Shown here piece by piece: positions 52,377 through 62,621 of a DNA stretch of 64,000 bases (position 1 is the first letter of the stretch; the number at the start of each line of letters is the position of its first letter). The translations under genes and the position numbers were made by a program. The stretch is from Sneathiella sp. P13V-1 (GTDB taxonomy: Bacteria > Pseudomonadota > Alphaproteobacteria > Sneathiellales > Sneathiellaceae), in the NCBI RefSeq assembly GCF_015143595.1, contig NZ_WYEU01000002.1, positions 868,001-932,000 of the forward strand, in the 5' to 3' direction. The notes beneath the pieces are model-generated. The model was not told the DNA's origin. It saw only the letters and a program-made list of their open reading frames with translations, and did not search any database.

Positions 52377-52487
52377 TTGCCAACCAGTCACTCCGCACGG
52401 TTACAGAATTCTATTTGGCAAATATTGTAGCAGATTGAGCATCAAGCACAATATGTTGTTTGCCTAATGAGTGTGTGAAAGGTGTAA

Positions 52488-54119
52488 CTAACTGGCGATG
52501 GGCAGATACAACTCAACCGTTGTTCCTTTTCCGGGAGAGGAAGCAACGTTGATCTTACCGTCAACACGTTTAATGAAGCCAAAAACTGTACTTAACCCAA
52601 GGCCAGCCCCTGCCCCAAACTCCTTGGTGGTGTAGAAAGGTTCAAACATATGTTTTTGGACAATACTATCCATGCCATTACCAGTATCTGAAATTGAAAT
52701 AACAGCATGATCTGAATGAAGATCTTCACTGGAAATTGGCGTATATTCCCCTTCTCTGTTTGGAGAATAACTATAGGCCTGAATTTTTAAGACACCGCCC
52801 TCTGGCATGGCTTCTTTTGCGTTCATGACCAATTTAAAAAGACAGTCTTCCAGCTCTGACGGGTTTAACAGGCAGGCCGCTAAATCCCCATAGAGCAAAT
52901 ACTCACACGTGATGTCATCTTCTAATGTGCTGAGCAGACGTTCTTTCAAATCGCTCATAAAGGGACGCAATGATACTTCGGTAACTTCGAGTTCTGCCGA
53001 TTTTGAAAAAGATAACAAAGACGTGGTGAGATTTTTGCCTTTTTCCAAAGACTGAAGTGTTTTTTCGAGATGTTTCAAACCTTCTGAATTAACATCCAGA
53101 TATCCCATCGCCATTTCAGTATTTCCCATGGCGACATTCATCAGATTATTGAAATCATGAGCAATACCGCCGGTAAGCTGACCAATTGCTTTCATCTTCT
53201 CGGCAGATCTAAATTGGCTTTCCATCAGTTTGCGTCTGGTAATATCCTGCCCGGAACTCAAAGTCCCCACGATGTTATCATCTTTATCGAGTATCAGCCT
53301 GTTATGCCAAGAAATCATGTGCCTTTCGCCAAAGCGGTCCACAATTTCATTTTCATAATATTCAACAGGTTCAAGGTCGCCTGACATTATCCGTTCATAC
53401 ACGGCAAGGACTTCAGATTGTTGTTCTGCTGGAACGACATTTTCGAACCAGTTGTGGCCGATAATTTCATCCTCTGTGAAGCCCAATGATTTCAGGCCAA
53501 CGTCACTGATACGCACCACGCAGGCTTTATTATCCAACTCGACGATAATGGCCTCTGAAATATTCAAATACTCTTCTGTTCGCCTCAATGAAGCGACGAG
53601 TGTTTCTCTATCCTGTCTATTTTGAATGGCCAGACTGGCAATGTTGGCCTGTTCTTCAATGAGTTTTATCTCAGCTTCTGAAGGGCTTTTTGCCTCGTCA
53701 TAGTACATCGCAAACGTACCGATGACTTTTTTGTCTCTTGAAAGAATTGGATGGGACCAGCAGGCAGAAAAACCAACCTTCTTGGCTAGTTCGCGAAATG
53801 GAGCCCAGTAGTCATGTTCATAGACATTTTCAACGATAACTAACTTGCCAGTGGCCGCAGCAGTTCCGCAGGAACCTATCCCGACACCTGCTTCCAAACC
53901 ATCAATGGCTTCAATGTAATAATCCGGCAAACTGGGGGCAGCTGCATGAGATACGCAATTTTCTACTTCGTTATAGAACAGAATACTGCATCGCATTCCC
54001 GGGTCGTTTTCCTCTGCCAAAGAACACAGCATTTCAAGGCAATCAGACAACTCACCGCCCTGAGCAATTTTCTCAAGAACGGAGGAGCGCGATACTAAAA
54101 ACTGTTCATACTTATTCAT
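52488..54119 (-). CDS. GAF-PAS sensor histidine kinase
   Basis: A 543-residue soluble kinase. A GAF domain (about residues 10-165, with GIGSCGTAAATGKLVIVENV), a PAS domain with PAC (about 180-300), a HisKA box GGIAHDFNNLMNVAMGN near residue 310, and a HATPase domain with a D-box ISDTGNGMD and GAGLGLSTVFG. No receiver domain and no response regulator gene are adjacent. It has no membrane helix, so it senses an internal signal. Its ligand is unknown. Confidence 0.88.
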   Translation of the reverse strand: MNKYEQFLVSRSSVLEKIAQGGELSDCLEMLCSLAEENDPGMRCSILFYNEVENCVSHAAAPSLPDYYIEAIDGLEAGVGIGSCGTAAATGKLVIVENVYEHDYWAPFRELAKKVGFSACWSHPILSRDKKVIGTFAMYYDEAKSPSEAEIKLIEEQANIASLAIQNRQDRETLVASLRRTEEYLNISEAIIVELDNKACVVRISDVGLKSLGFTEDEIIGHNWFENVVPAEQQSEVLAVYERIMSGDLEPVEYYENEIVDRFGERHMISWHNRLILDKDDNIVGTLSSGQDITRRKLMESQFRSAEKMKAIGQLTGGIAHDFNNLMNVAMGNTEMAMGYLDVNSEGLKHLEKTLQSLEKGKNLTTSLLSFSKSAELEVTEVSLRPFMSDLKERLLSTLEDDITCEYLLYGDLAACLLNPSELEDCLFKLVMNAKEAMPEGGVLKIQAYSYSPNREGEYTPISSEDLHSDHAVISISDTGNGMDSIVQKHMFEPFYTTKEFGAGAGLGLSTVFGFIKRVDGKINVASSPGKGTTVELYLPIAS

Positions 54120-54366
54120 GTAACAACCACGAGAACTAAAAAATATTCTTAGGCGGGACAGCCACAGTACACATACTCAAACTAACGTGTCCAATGGTAA
54201 AATGATCCATCCGGCACTGAACCTAAACATTTAGTGTTTGCATACGGTTAACATTTATTACTAATAAGTGTTTTTTAAGTTCTCCCTATTTCTCCGCAAC
54301 CAATAGGCTTGCCGCCCTCCTGAAGTTTGATTAGGCTGCTATTTCCTTAACTTTTGAGTGTTTCAT

Positions 54367-55164
54367 ATGTCTTCATTCGCCACACATTTCACCCACGCCA
54401 TCTCTCGCAAACCTGCACAGTCAATCACTGAAGGATTACGTGCGGAGGATGTTGGAAATCCCGACTATGATCTGTTTGTTCAGCATCATGATGCCTACGT
54501 GATGGCGTTGGAAAATGCAGGCGCACGCGTCACTGTTCTTGAAGCATTAGAAGAGTTTCCAGACTGCGTGTTTGTTGAAGATACCGCCCTTTGCTTGCCC
54601 GAGGGTGCCATTGTTATGCGCCCCGGCGCGCCAAGCAGATTGGGAGAAGCTGCGGCGATGGCGCCAAATTTGAAAACCTTCTTCGATGATATCCGGGTTA
54701 TTGAACAGGGACATATTGAGGGCGGCGATATTCTTGTAACAGCAAAAGAAATTCTTGTAGGTAAATCCGCGCGATCTGATAATGCCGGGATTGAGGCCCT
54801 TCGCCAAGTTGTATCCGATTGGGGGTATCAGGTGCGCGCACTTCAAACACCACCAGAAGTTCTTCATTTTAAGACAGACTGCGGTTTGTTGGATGACACG
54901 ACAATCCTTTCGACCCATCGCTTAGCGGCCTCTGGGTGCTTTGAAGGTTATAAAATTATTGAAACGGCCGCGGGTGAAGAAGCCGCCGCCAATGCCATTC
55001 GTTTCAACGATGTCGTTATCATGCCAAAAGGATTTGATGAAACCGCAAATCGTGTGCGGCAGGCAGGATTTGACGTTGTGGAGATCCCGAACACAGAGGC
55101 GGCGAAAGTAGACGGAGGCATGTCATGTCTCTCCCTCCGTCTAAATCCAAGTAAATCAGCTTAA
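54367..55164 (+). CDS. ddaH: dimethylarginine dimethylaminohydrolase
   Basis: A 265-residue enzyme of the DDAH/arginine deiminase superfamily. FPDCVFVEDTALCLP, GHIEGGDIL, LHFKTDCGLLDD and the C-terminal KVDGGMSCLSLR with the catalytic cysteine are all in place. It hydrolyses methylated arginine to citrulline and dimethylamine. The ATG at 54367 is preferred to a GTG at 54358. No adjacent methylarginine pathway genes were recognised. Confidence 0.9.
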   Translation: MSSFATHFTHAISRKPAQSITEGLRAEDVGNPDYDLFVQHHDAYVMALENAGARVTVLEALEEFPDCVFVEDTALCLPEGAIVMRPGAPSRLGEAAAMAPNLKTFFDDIRVIEQGHIEGGDILVTAKEILVGKSARSDNAGIEALRQVVSDWGYQVRALQTPPEVLHFKTDCGLLDDTTILSTHRLAASGCFEGYKIIETAAGEEAAANAIRFNDVVIMPKGFDETANRVRQAGFDVVEIPNTEAAKVDGGMSCLSLRLNPSKSA

Positions 55165-55168
55165 AGGC

Positions 55169-56506
55169 TTATTTCTCTTTTCGGGGGTCTGCCGTTATTT
55201 TGTACCAGTCGATATTGCGAGTGATCGCCATGATAAAGGCAAGAACCCCGAAGAGCAGGAACGTCCCCATCAATAGTGCATAATCTTCTGAACGTATCAG
55301 CATATAAAGCGCTGCATAAAGGCCAATCAGGACAAGAGCAAAAACTGTCCCTCTGAGCAGACTTTTCAGCACAAAGCAAACGTAGAAACCGAGCAACCCG
55401 ACACAGGCACCGCTCGCAATAAGATACGCCATCACAAAACTGATATGCTCAGATAGAGAAATCAAAAGAAGGTAAAAAAGAGATAACGCAACACCAACTA
55501 ACCCATATTGCACAGCATGTATTTTCAGGTTTTTTAAAATCTCAAACAGGAAAAAGGCCACAAAAGTCAGACCCACAAACAATATGGCATATTTGATGGA
55601 TCGGTCAGACTGCACATAGACATCTACCCCCTGATAAAGAGAGACGCCTAAAAAATTGCTGTTAAATGGATGGCACTTGTCCAAAAGGGCACAATCCTGG
55701 AACTGCTGTTTGATATTGCTGGAAAAATAGGAAGTTTCCCATTTGGCTTCAAATCCCTCATCTGACACCTCTCTAAACTCAGGGAGATAACGCCCCATAA
55801 AACTTGGATGGGGCCATGAAGAGGATAATTGAAGTGTTGTTGTCTCCCCCAGAGGCTGAAATACAATTTTTTCAATTCCCAGCAGCACAAGATCTATATC
55901 GAAGGACAACTGTTTTTGCTTCAGAATTTCTGTTGGAAATTCCGCGTGAACCCCTTCGTTTAGTAGTGACAGATTTGCCCCCGGTTCAAAGCTGTACGCC
56001 TGATCATTTACGGATACACTGATAGATTTATTGATACCTCTTACATCCTGAACACCCAGCACCAGATACGGCGCCTTCCAGGTAACGTCACCTAGTTCCT
56101 TTAGTTCAGAGAGATCGAAAGCACCGTTCATTTTCAAATCAGAACTATAGCCTGACACCTTATAGATACCTCGGTACCGATCTTGTGGAATAATATCCCC
56201 TTTAATATCGAGAGTTCTGGGCAGCAGGTATTTTCTCTTTTGATACACAAACTTTTCTTTTATCCGCTGCTCTTTACCATTTTCAATTTTTCGAACTTCT
56301 TTGAATTTTACTTGTTCATACGGAACAACCAGTATGGGGCCAGAAATCCGTTGTGCGCCAACCCAAGTATCTGCAATTTCACGCATAACCTGGTCACGAT
56401 ACCCTGCCCGTTCGTCAATAATTGCACCGATTAACATCAGGGGGATTAGCAATAACAATGCGATGCCCCCGATCACCAAAAACTTCAATAACAATGCACG
56501 TTGCAT
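55169..56506 (-). CDS. creD: CreD-family inner membrane protein
   Basis: A 445-residue protein with an N-terminal anchor, a large periplasmic beta domain (SGPILVVPYEQVKF, LDIKGDIIPQDRYRGIYKV, SSWPHPSFMGRYLPEFREV) and six C-terminal helices, the full CreD pattern. CreD is a membrane protein of the CreBC stress regulon in gammaproteobacteria; here no creBC genes are nearby. It is convergent with ddaH, with stops four bases apart. Confidence 0.88.
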   Translation of the reverse strand: MQRALLLKFLVIGGIALLLLIPLMLIGAIIDERAGYRDQVMREIADTWVGAQRISGPILVVPYEQVKFKEVRKIENGKEQRIKEKFVYQKRKYLLPRTLDIKGDIIPQDRYRGIYKVSGYSSDLKMNGAFDLSELKELGDVTWKAPYLVLGVQDVRGINKSISVSVNDQAYSFEPGANLSLLNEGVHAEFPTEILKQKQLSFDIDLVLLGIEKIVFQPLGETTTLQLSSSWPHPSFMGRYLPEFREVSDEGFEAKWETSYFSSNIKQQFQDCALLDKCHPFNSNFLGVSLYQGVDVYVQSDRSIKYAILFVGLTFVAFFLFEILKNLKIHAVQYGLVGVALSLFYLLLISLSEHISFVMAYLIASGACVGLLGFYVCFVLKSLLRGTVFALVLIGLYAALYMLIRSEDYALLMGTFLLFGVLAFIMAITRNIDWYKITADPRKEK

Positions 56507-56827
56507 GACATTTCCCCTCTATTAATTTTGGAGAAATATAGGATGCGGCAATGCTCTTATTTTGCTGTGATTTAGGTAAGATTGTGAAATCTCGTATTTA
56601 GCTTCAGCAATTCTCAAAGGCATTAGAGGTGCGGATTTTAAACTCTGTTTTCACTTATGAATTTATCAGGAAAAACGCTTAATGCATTGTAAATTATATA
56701 TTTTTTGAATTTTCATATAATGAATTGCTAAATTATATTTTGTGTGCCAACATACTAAAACGATCGACTTAAAAACATAAAAAAGATCGGATGGAGACAA
56801 ACTGTTTCATAATTCTGGGAGGGTAAT
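56507..56827. other. AT-rich intergenic region
   Basis: This 321-base gap separates the divergent creD and transporter genes. It is AT-rich, with a palindrome AATGCATT and a GATCG pair near the end. No coding frame or RNA gene is visible. It should hold promoters for both sides. Confidence 0.6.
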
Positions 56828-58240
56828 ATGAAAACAGGAAAAGCTGGGAGAGGTTCAAAATTTGCCTATGTCTTAGGAGCAATCGCCTTTGGTGTGAAAG
56901 ATAATGGCTTCACGACTTTTTTGATGATTTATTATAATCAGGTATTGGGGTTGTCAGCTTTCTACACAGGGTTAGCAATATTAATAGCCCTTGCCGTCGA
57001 TGCCCTAAGTGATCCTTATGTCGGGCACTTATCTGATAACTGGAAATCCAAATGGGGGCGCAGGCATCCTTTTATGTATGCTGCAATCTTTCCAATTGCC
57101 CTCACCTACTTCTTCCTATGGAACCCGCCAGCAGACACAACTCAAATGACGCTATTTGTATATCTGGTTACGATGGCGGTTGGGGTGCGTCTCTTGATCA
57201 CATTCTTCGAGGTACCAAACTCAGCGATGATTGCAGAATTGGCCAGTGAATATGACGAACGCACCAGTCTGGCCAGTCAACGCGTTACGGTCGGTTGGCT
57301 TGGCGGAGTGTGTATTGCAATAGCTGCCTATGTTGTCTTTCTGGTGCCGACAGAAGAATATGCCAAGGGTGTCTTGAACAAAGAGGGTTATCAGAATTTC
57401 GCGTTTCTTGCAGCAGTTGTCATGACCATTTCCATGCTGGTGTCCGCAATTGGAACCCATAAATTAATCCGTTTTTTGCCCCAAGCCCAAAGCACAACAG
57501 GCAACAAACAGAAATTCCTGAGAAACATCAAAATTCTGTTCTCCAATACATCCTTTAGATCTTTATTTGCGGCCTTCCTGTTTTCCATGATGGCCTTTGG
57601 CGTTATCATTACGCTACAGATCTATTACGCGACATATTTCTTTGGCATGACCACTAAGGAGATCTCTCTCTTCCCGGTCTTTATGGTATTGGCAGCGCTA
57701 ATCTCAATGGCTGTAACACCTTTTCTTTCAAAAGGAAGAGAAAAGAAATCAGTTCTGAAAATGCTTACCCTACTCGCGTTTCTGTTAAGTAACCTTACGA
57801 TTATTGCGCGGCTTATGGGATGGTTGCCCGACAATGGTGATCCACTTCTTCTACCCATATTGCTCGCCCATATTCTTGTATCAACTGCGGTCATGGTGGC
57901 GCAGCAATCCCTGTTTTCCTCCATGACGGCGGATTTGGTGGAAGATACGGAACGTCAGGCTGGACATCGCCTGGAAGGGCTTTATTTCGCGACCGTTTCT
58001 TTTTCCAAGAAAATCGTATCCGGACTTGGGATATTTGCATCTGGCGTCTTTCTAAGTTCCGCAGGCGAAACCGGACAACAGATGAGCGGTAGTATTATGA
58101 CCGAAGTTTCCTATTACTACATTCCCTTCGTTTTTATACTATATGCCGCAACTTATGTGTTCGCCGGGCGCTATGTTTTGAACAGAGAACAGCATGAAGC
58201 AAATCTCAAAATTGTTCGCGGTAGTCAAATGGCGGAGTGA
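56828..58240 (+). CDS. GPH-type MFS transporter
   Basis: A 470-residue transporter with twelve helices of the glycoside-pentoside-hexuronide:cation symporter type (MelB-like). DALSDPYVGHLSDNWKSKWGRRHPFM is the diagnostic loop between helices 2 and 3. A strong GGGAGGG precedes the ATG. The hairpin 58244-58285 follows. Its closeness to the BVMO operon suggests import of the substrate of that pathway, but glycosides or steroid-like compounds cannot be told apart here. Confidence 0.87.
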   Translation: MKTGKAGRGSKFAYVLGAIAFGVKDNGFTTFLMIYYNQVLGLSAFYTGLAILIALAVDALSDPYVGHLSDNWKSKWGRRHPFMYAAIFPIALTYFFLWNPPADTTQMTLFVYLVTMAVGVRLLITFFEVPNSAMIAELASEYDERTSLASQRVTVGWLGGVCIAIAAYVVFLVPTEEYAKGVLNKEGYQNFAFLAAVVMTISMLVSAIGTHKLIRFLPQAQSTTGNKQKFLRNIKILFSNTSFRSLFAAFLFSMMAFGVIITLQIYYATYFFGMTTKEISLFPVFMVLAALISMAVTPFLSKGREKKSVLKMLTLLAFLLSNLTIIARLMGWLPDNGDPLLLPILLAHILVSTAVMVAQQSLFSSMTADLVEDTERQAGHRLEGLYFATVSFSKKIVSGLGIFASGVFLSSAGETGQQMSGSIMTEVSYYYIPFVFILYAATYVFAGRYVLNREQHEANLKIVRGSQMAE

Positions 58241-58243
58241 TGT

Positions 58244-58285
58244 AAAATAGCGACCTGTGACAGAAAATTCCGGTCGCTATTTTTT
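58244..58285 (+). terminator. terminator after the GPH transporter
   Basis: AAAATAGCGACC pairs with GGTCGCTATTTT around a 16-base loop and is followed by a T-run. Confidence 0.85.
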
Positions 58286-58314
58286 AAAGGCTTATGTGTT
58301 TACAGTGAAAATTG

Positions 58315-58947
58315 ATGAGTAAAATTAAAACAAAAGACAAACTTAAACTGGTCGCCCAACAGCTATTTGCGGAGCGAGGCATTGATGGGGTTAGTGTTCG
58401 TGAGATTGTTCACGCAGCGGAGCAAAAGAACATGGCCTCCCTGCACTATTATTTCGGTACAAAAGAACAACTGCTCAAAGAACTGTTGAAAGATGCTGCT
58501 GAAGCCATTGAAACAAAAAGAACTGTTTTACTGGACGCCATAGAAGCAAAAGGCGGCCCAGGCTCACCTCTTGAAGTATTGAGGATTTTTATTGAATGCG
58601 CAGTCATTGAGGACGACGACCCTCGATCGCTAAGTAATGTAAGGTTATTCCTTATGGCAGCACGCAGTGATCCCTCTCTCGTTCTTGGGACTGTAGAAGA
58701 TACGCGAAAATCCGCCTACCTGAGATGTTTAGAACATTTGAGGCAGTTCATGTCTCATATGGATGAGACCGTTGTGGAACGAAGACTATTCCTACTTCAG
58801 CAATATGTTTTCAATGTACTGGCAACCAGAGAAAGGTCACTTTCTTCAGGCGATCCGCAACAGGCCTTATGGAAGAACAACGATATGCTTCATGAACTTG
58901 TAAAGACCGCTCACGGGCTGCTTTTTTCAGAGATCACAAATAAATAA
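58315..58947 (+). CDS. TetR-family regulator
   Basis: A 210-residue regulator. The N-terminal helix-turn-helix reads LFAERGIDGVSVREIVHAAEQ followed by SLHYYFGTKEQLLKELL. The C-terminal helical part should bind a ligand. It lies between the transporter and the BVMO operon, all on the same strand, and likely controls them. A TTG one codon upstream is also in frame. No clear operator palindrome was found in the short gap to the BVMO gene. Confidence 0.88.
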   Translation: MSKIKTKDKLKLVAQQLFAERGIDGVSVREIVHAAEQKNMASLHYYFGTKEQLLKELLKDAAEAIETKRTVLLDAIEAKGGPGSPLEVLRIFIECAVIEDDDPRSLSNVRLFLMAARSDPSLVLGTVEDTRKSAYLRCLEHLRQFMSHMDETVVERRLFLLQQYVFNVLATRERSLSSGDPQQALWKNNDMLHELVKTAHGLLFSEITNK

Positions 58948-59018
58948 AACAAATGACTTAAATTTTGCTATCATGTTGCCAATGATGTTGAATAATAAAA
59001 AGTAAACTGGGGGAATTT

Positions 59019-60545
59019 ATGAATTTTCAGACGCAGCGTGGAGCTCCTGGGAACCGGGAAAAGGACCTAACAAAAGTGCAGGATGTCATTGTCGTGGGGG
59101 CCGGATTTTCTGGTGTTTGTATGGGGATCAAACTACTTGAAGCCGGTATTGAAGATTTTGTTATTCTGGAAAAGACTGATGGGATAGGTGGAACTTGGTA
59201 CAAAAACACTTACCCTGGTGCTGCATGTGATGTCCCTTCACATTTTTATTGTTTCTCTTTCGCCCCTAATCCTGACTGGTCACGCGTCTACAGTCCTCAG
59301 GCCGAAATCAGAGACTATATTGAAAAATGCTCAAACGAGTATGGGGTTACCCCCCACATCAAATTCAATACGGAAATCAAAGAATTTGTTTTCGATGATG
59401 CCCTGTCTTTGTGGACTGTTACTTTGCCAGACGGAAGCGTCATCAGAGGGCGGCATTTGGTTCTAGGATCTGGTGGCTTGAACACCCCTTCCATTCCACA
59501 ATTGAAAGGTATGGAAACATACGAAGGTCCCGCTTTTCACACGGCGACATGGCGATCAGATGTTGATTTGAAAGACAAAAATATTGTTGTTATTGGAAGC
59601 GCTGCAAGCGCCGTACAGGCCGTTCCAGAGCTTGCGAAAACCTGCAAGAAAGTCACCATGTTCCAAAGGACTCCCAATTACGTCCTCCCGCGCATGGACC
59701 GGGAATATACTGACAAGGAAAAAGCGTCCTTTCGAAATAGCAGCTGGAAACAGAAATTTACCAGATGGCGGATGTTCTGGCGCTTTGAGCTGGTCCTGTC
59801 ACCCATGTTCAAAAAGAAATCCGCTTTCAGAGAACGCATACAGCGAAAGGTAAAAAAATATATCCGAAGCGCTGTTACAGATCCGGTTTTGGCGGAAAAA
59901 CTTGTCCCGGATTATGATTTGGGCTGCAAACGAATTCTGATATCTGATGATTTTTACGCTGCGCTTAATCGGGACAATGTGGATGTAAACACCGACGGTA
60001 TTGATCATTTTGTAAGCGATGGCATCATCGATAAAAACGGAACCAAAATTGAAGCTGACGCTGTTATTTTTGCCACCGGATTTGACCTGCAAAAACAAAT
60101 GCTGTCCATTGATCTGGTTGGTCGCAATGGCGTTTCCCTAAACAAATTATGGTCCGAAAACGCAACGGCATATAACGGCTGTATGGTCAATGGTTATCCA
60201 AACGCTTATTTTGTCACCGGCCCTAACACAGGTGTTGGTTCCACATCCGTTGTTTTCATGATCGAAGCACAGATTAAGTTCATCATGGACTGCATAAAAC
60301 TTTCTGGCAGATCAAAACTGATAGAACCAAAAGAAGATGTACTGACACGTCAAAATGACACTATACAAAAGGATCTGGAAAACACCGTTTGGGCAGGCTC
60401 TTGTCATAGCTGGTACAAAGATGAGAATGGGCGTATCCACACGCTGTATCCTCATACAGCGCGACAATTCTTAAAAGAGCGGAAAAAACTAAAACTCGAC
60501 GATTTCAAGATCGAAGAGAAAACAACAGAACAGATGGCGGGCTAG
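59019..60545 (+). CDS. Baeyer-Villiger-type flavin monooxygenase
   Basis: A 508-residue class B flavoprotein. The FAD motif GAGFSG is at residues 27-32, a second dinucleotide motif reads VIGSAASAVQAVPEL, and the BVMO fingerprint appears as YEGPAFHTATW (F/Y-x-G-x3-H-x3-W). It should use NADPH and O2 to insert oxygen into a ketone and give an ester or lactone. GGGGGAA precedes the ATG. The next gene is an esterase, fitting hydrolysis of the product. Confidence 0.88.
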   Translation: MNFQTQRGAPGNREKDLTKVQDVIVVGAGFSGVCMGIKLLEAGIEDFVILEKTDGIGGTWYKNTYPGAACDVPSHFYCFSFAPNPDWSRVYSPQAEIRDYIEKCSNEYGVTPHIKFNTEIKEFVFDDALSLWTVTLPDGSVIRGRHLVLGSGGLNTPSIPQLKGMETYEGPAFHTATWRSDVDLKDKNIVVIGSAASAVQAVPELAKTCKKVTMFQRTPNYVLPRMDREYTDKEKASFRNSSWKQKFTRWRMFWRFELVLSPMFKKKSAFRERIQRKVKKYIRSAVTDPVLAEKLVPDYDLGCKRILISDDFYAALNRDNVDVNTDGIDHFVSDGIIDKNGTKIEADAVIFATGFDLQKQMLSIDLVGRNGVSLNKLWSENATAYNGCMVNGYPNAYFVTGPNTGVGSTSVVFMIEAQIKFIMDCIKLSGRSKLIEPKEDVLTRQNDTIQKDLENTVWAGSCHSWYKDENGRIHTLYPHTARQFLKERKKLKLDDFKIEEKTTEQMAG

Positions 60546-60556
60546 CGGAGGTATTC

Positions 60557-61636
60557 ATGTTACTAAAAATCCCATATTTCCTGTACAAGCGAAATCGACT
60601 GATGAAAGCCAGTGATGCGTACTGGGAAAAGAAAATGAAAGGCAAATGCCTTGAGCTGGACGGCCGCACGATCAAGCCAAGAGCTCAGGCCCTGATGAAC
60701 CTTCAGGAAATGTTTGCTGTTCCAGTAGAAAAATGGACCCCAAAAAAAGTTCGTTTTGGATATCGCAAGTCTGTTGAACTTTTCGATGGGCCAAAACTTC
60801 CCGTAAACGAAGTGCGTGATTTCTCGGTAGATTTGGAAGGGCGCACCCTTGGCGCCCGCCTTTACAAACACCAAACAGCGAATGAAAACAGCCCTGCCAT
60901 TGTCTATTTCCACGGTGGTGGATTTGTTATTGGCGATCTGGATACACATGATGGTGTCTGCCGTCGTTTGGCACGGGAAAGCGGTTATGCAGTTATCGCG
61001 ATCGATTATCGCCTAGGCCCTGAAAGCCCCTACCCTGCCGCCATGCAAGATGCGGTCGACAGCTGGGTGTGGCTTCAGCAAAACGCGGACAGCCTTGGCA
61101 TTGATGAAACGAAAATATCTGCCGCAGGTGACAGTGCCGGTGCTGCCCTGGCAATTGTTGTGGGTTCCGTTGCCTCCAAGGGGGAGATTGGACATAAGCC
61201 AACGGCATTGGGTTTGATTTATCCGCCCAGCATGACGGTGGACACAACATCATCTCGCGAATTGTTAAAACAGGAAAATATCGTCCTGAACGAGGAACTA
61301 CTGGATTGGTTTTCATCTCAGTTCGCAAGTGAAGAAACCACATTAAATCCTTCATATCTTCAGTCATTGGAGAATGCCGTTGCCGGAAACATGCCGCCCA
61401 GCTGGATCCTGACATGCGGTTTTGATCCACTGAGAGACGATGGTGGCATTGTTCGTGATCAGCTAACCAAGCTGGGCTCAGAAGTTTCCTTCAAGGAATA
61501 TGAAGACCTCTATCATGGATTTATTGGTGCTTCGGCTTTGTTCAAAGAAGTAGATGAAATGGCTGCTGATTTATCCGTCTTTATCAAGAAATCCACAGAA
61601 ACAAGAAAGCAGCCACATGAAGCTGCTGCAGAATAA
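60557..61636 (+). CDS. alpha/beta hydrolase (HSL family esterase)
   Basis: A 359-residue hydrolase. FHGGGFVIGD is the oxyanion motif of the hormone-sensitive lipase family, GDSAGAA holds the catalytic serine, and DPLRDD and YHGF supply the aspartate and histidine. The first 80 residues form an extra N-terminal cap. Lying between the BVMO and the dehydrogenase, it likely opens the ester or lactone that the BVMO makes. Confidence 0.88.
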   Translation: MLLKIPYFLYKRNRLMKASDAYWEKKMKGKCLELDGRTIKPRAQALMNLQEMFAVPVEKWTPKKVRFGYRKSVELFDGPKLPVNEVRDFSVDLEGRTLGARLYKHQTANENSPAIVYFHGGGFVIGDLDTHDGVCRRLARESGYAVIAIDYRLGPESPYPAAMQDAVDSWVWLQQNADSLGIDETKISAAGDSAGAALAIVVGSVASKGEIGHKPTALGLIYPPSMTVDTTSSRELLKQENIVLNEELLDWFSSQFASEETTLNPSYLQSLENAVAGNMPPSWILTCGFDPLRDDGGIVRDQLTKLGSEVSFKEYEDLYHGFIGASALFKEVDEMAADLSVFIKKSTETRKQPHEAAAE

Positions 61637-61648
61637 GAAGACATACCC

Positions 61649-62464
61649 ATGAGATTTGAAAACAAAGTTGCCGCGGTAACAGGCGCGGGATCCGGTATTG
61701 GGCGGGCATTAGCCCTGTTGCTTGCAAAAGAAGGGGCGAGCGTTGCGATCAGTGATGTTGACCAACAGGGTCTGGATGAAACAGAGACGCTGATTTCTCA
61801 ATATAATGTTGGATGCCATAAAACCATTCTTGACGTCAGCGATCGGGAAAAGGTTGAAGAATGGGCAAACAATGTCGTCCAGGAATTTGGCAAAGCAGAT
61901 TACATCTTCAATAATGCAGGTGTTGCCCTTTTCGACACTGCAGACAGTAACGATTACGCCAACTTCGAATGGATCATGAATATCAATTTCTGGGGTATGG
62001 TCTATGGAAGTAAAGCCTTCCTGCAGCATTTCAAAGATCGCGGTGAAGGTCATGTAATCAATGTTTCAAGCCTTTTTGGATTGATAGGCTTTCCCAATCA
62101 AAGCGCCTATAATTCAAGTAAGTTTGCCATCCGCGGATATACCGAAGCATTGGCGTTGGAGATGGAAGGCAGCAACATCAAGGTCAGTAGCGTTCATCCA
62201 GGTGGTATCAAAACAGATATCGCCCGAAATTGCCGCTTTGCAGATGAAAATCTGACAGGTGGCAATAAACAGGATGCCGTTAAGAAGTTTGATCTGGCAG
62301 CTAAGACAACCCCGGCACAAGCTGCAGAAGTCATTGTGAGCGGCGTATTGAAGGGCGATAAGCGTATTCTGATTGGAAAAGATGCTAAAATAATGGACTG
62401 GATTCAGCGTTTAATGCCTCAGGGCTATGGCCGATTTATCTCTAAAGCCATCAACAGTAATTGA
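61649..62464 (+). CDS. short-chain dehydrogenase
   Basis: A 271-residue SDR: cofactor motif TGAGSGIGRA at residues 11-20, NNAGVA, catalytic serine in NVSSLFG and YNSSK for the tyrosine and lysine. It probably oxidises an alcohol to the ketone used by the BVMO, or acts on the alcohol released by the esterase. Twelve bases separate it from the esterase gene. Confidence 0.9.
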   Translation: MRFENKVAAVTGAGSGIGRALALLLAKEGASVAISDVDQQGLDETETLISQYNVGCHKTILDVSDREKVEEWANNVVQEFGKADYIFNNAGVALFDTADSNDYANFEWIMNINFWGMVYGSKAFLQHFKDRGEGHVINVSSLFGLIGFPNQSAYNSSKFAIRGYTEALALEMEGSNIKVSSVHPGGIKTDIARNCRFADENLTGGNKQDAVKKFDLAAKTTPAQAAEVIVSGVLKGDKRILIGKDAKIMDWIQRLMPQGYGRFISKAINSN

Positions 62465-62621
62465 ATAGGAAATCACTACGGCTTGCCCATGATAGCCATA
62501 GCATCCTCAGATTGAAGTAAATAGAACAGGCTTATCCGCGCCAATTTTTGGCAAACGGAAAGGTCTGTGCACTTGTTGGTGCCACCTTCAAAGTGATGTA
62601 GTCCTGCACTTACCCAGATGA

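Noticed and set aside
58948-59018. TetR operator palindrome before the BVMO gene (ATCAT-N7-ATGAT)
   Set aside because: The arms are only five bases and AT-rich, so a chance match is likely.
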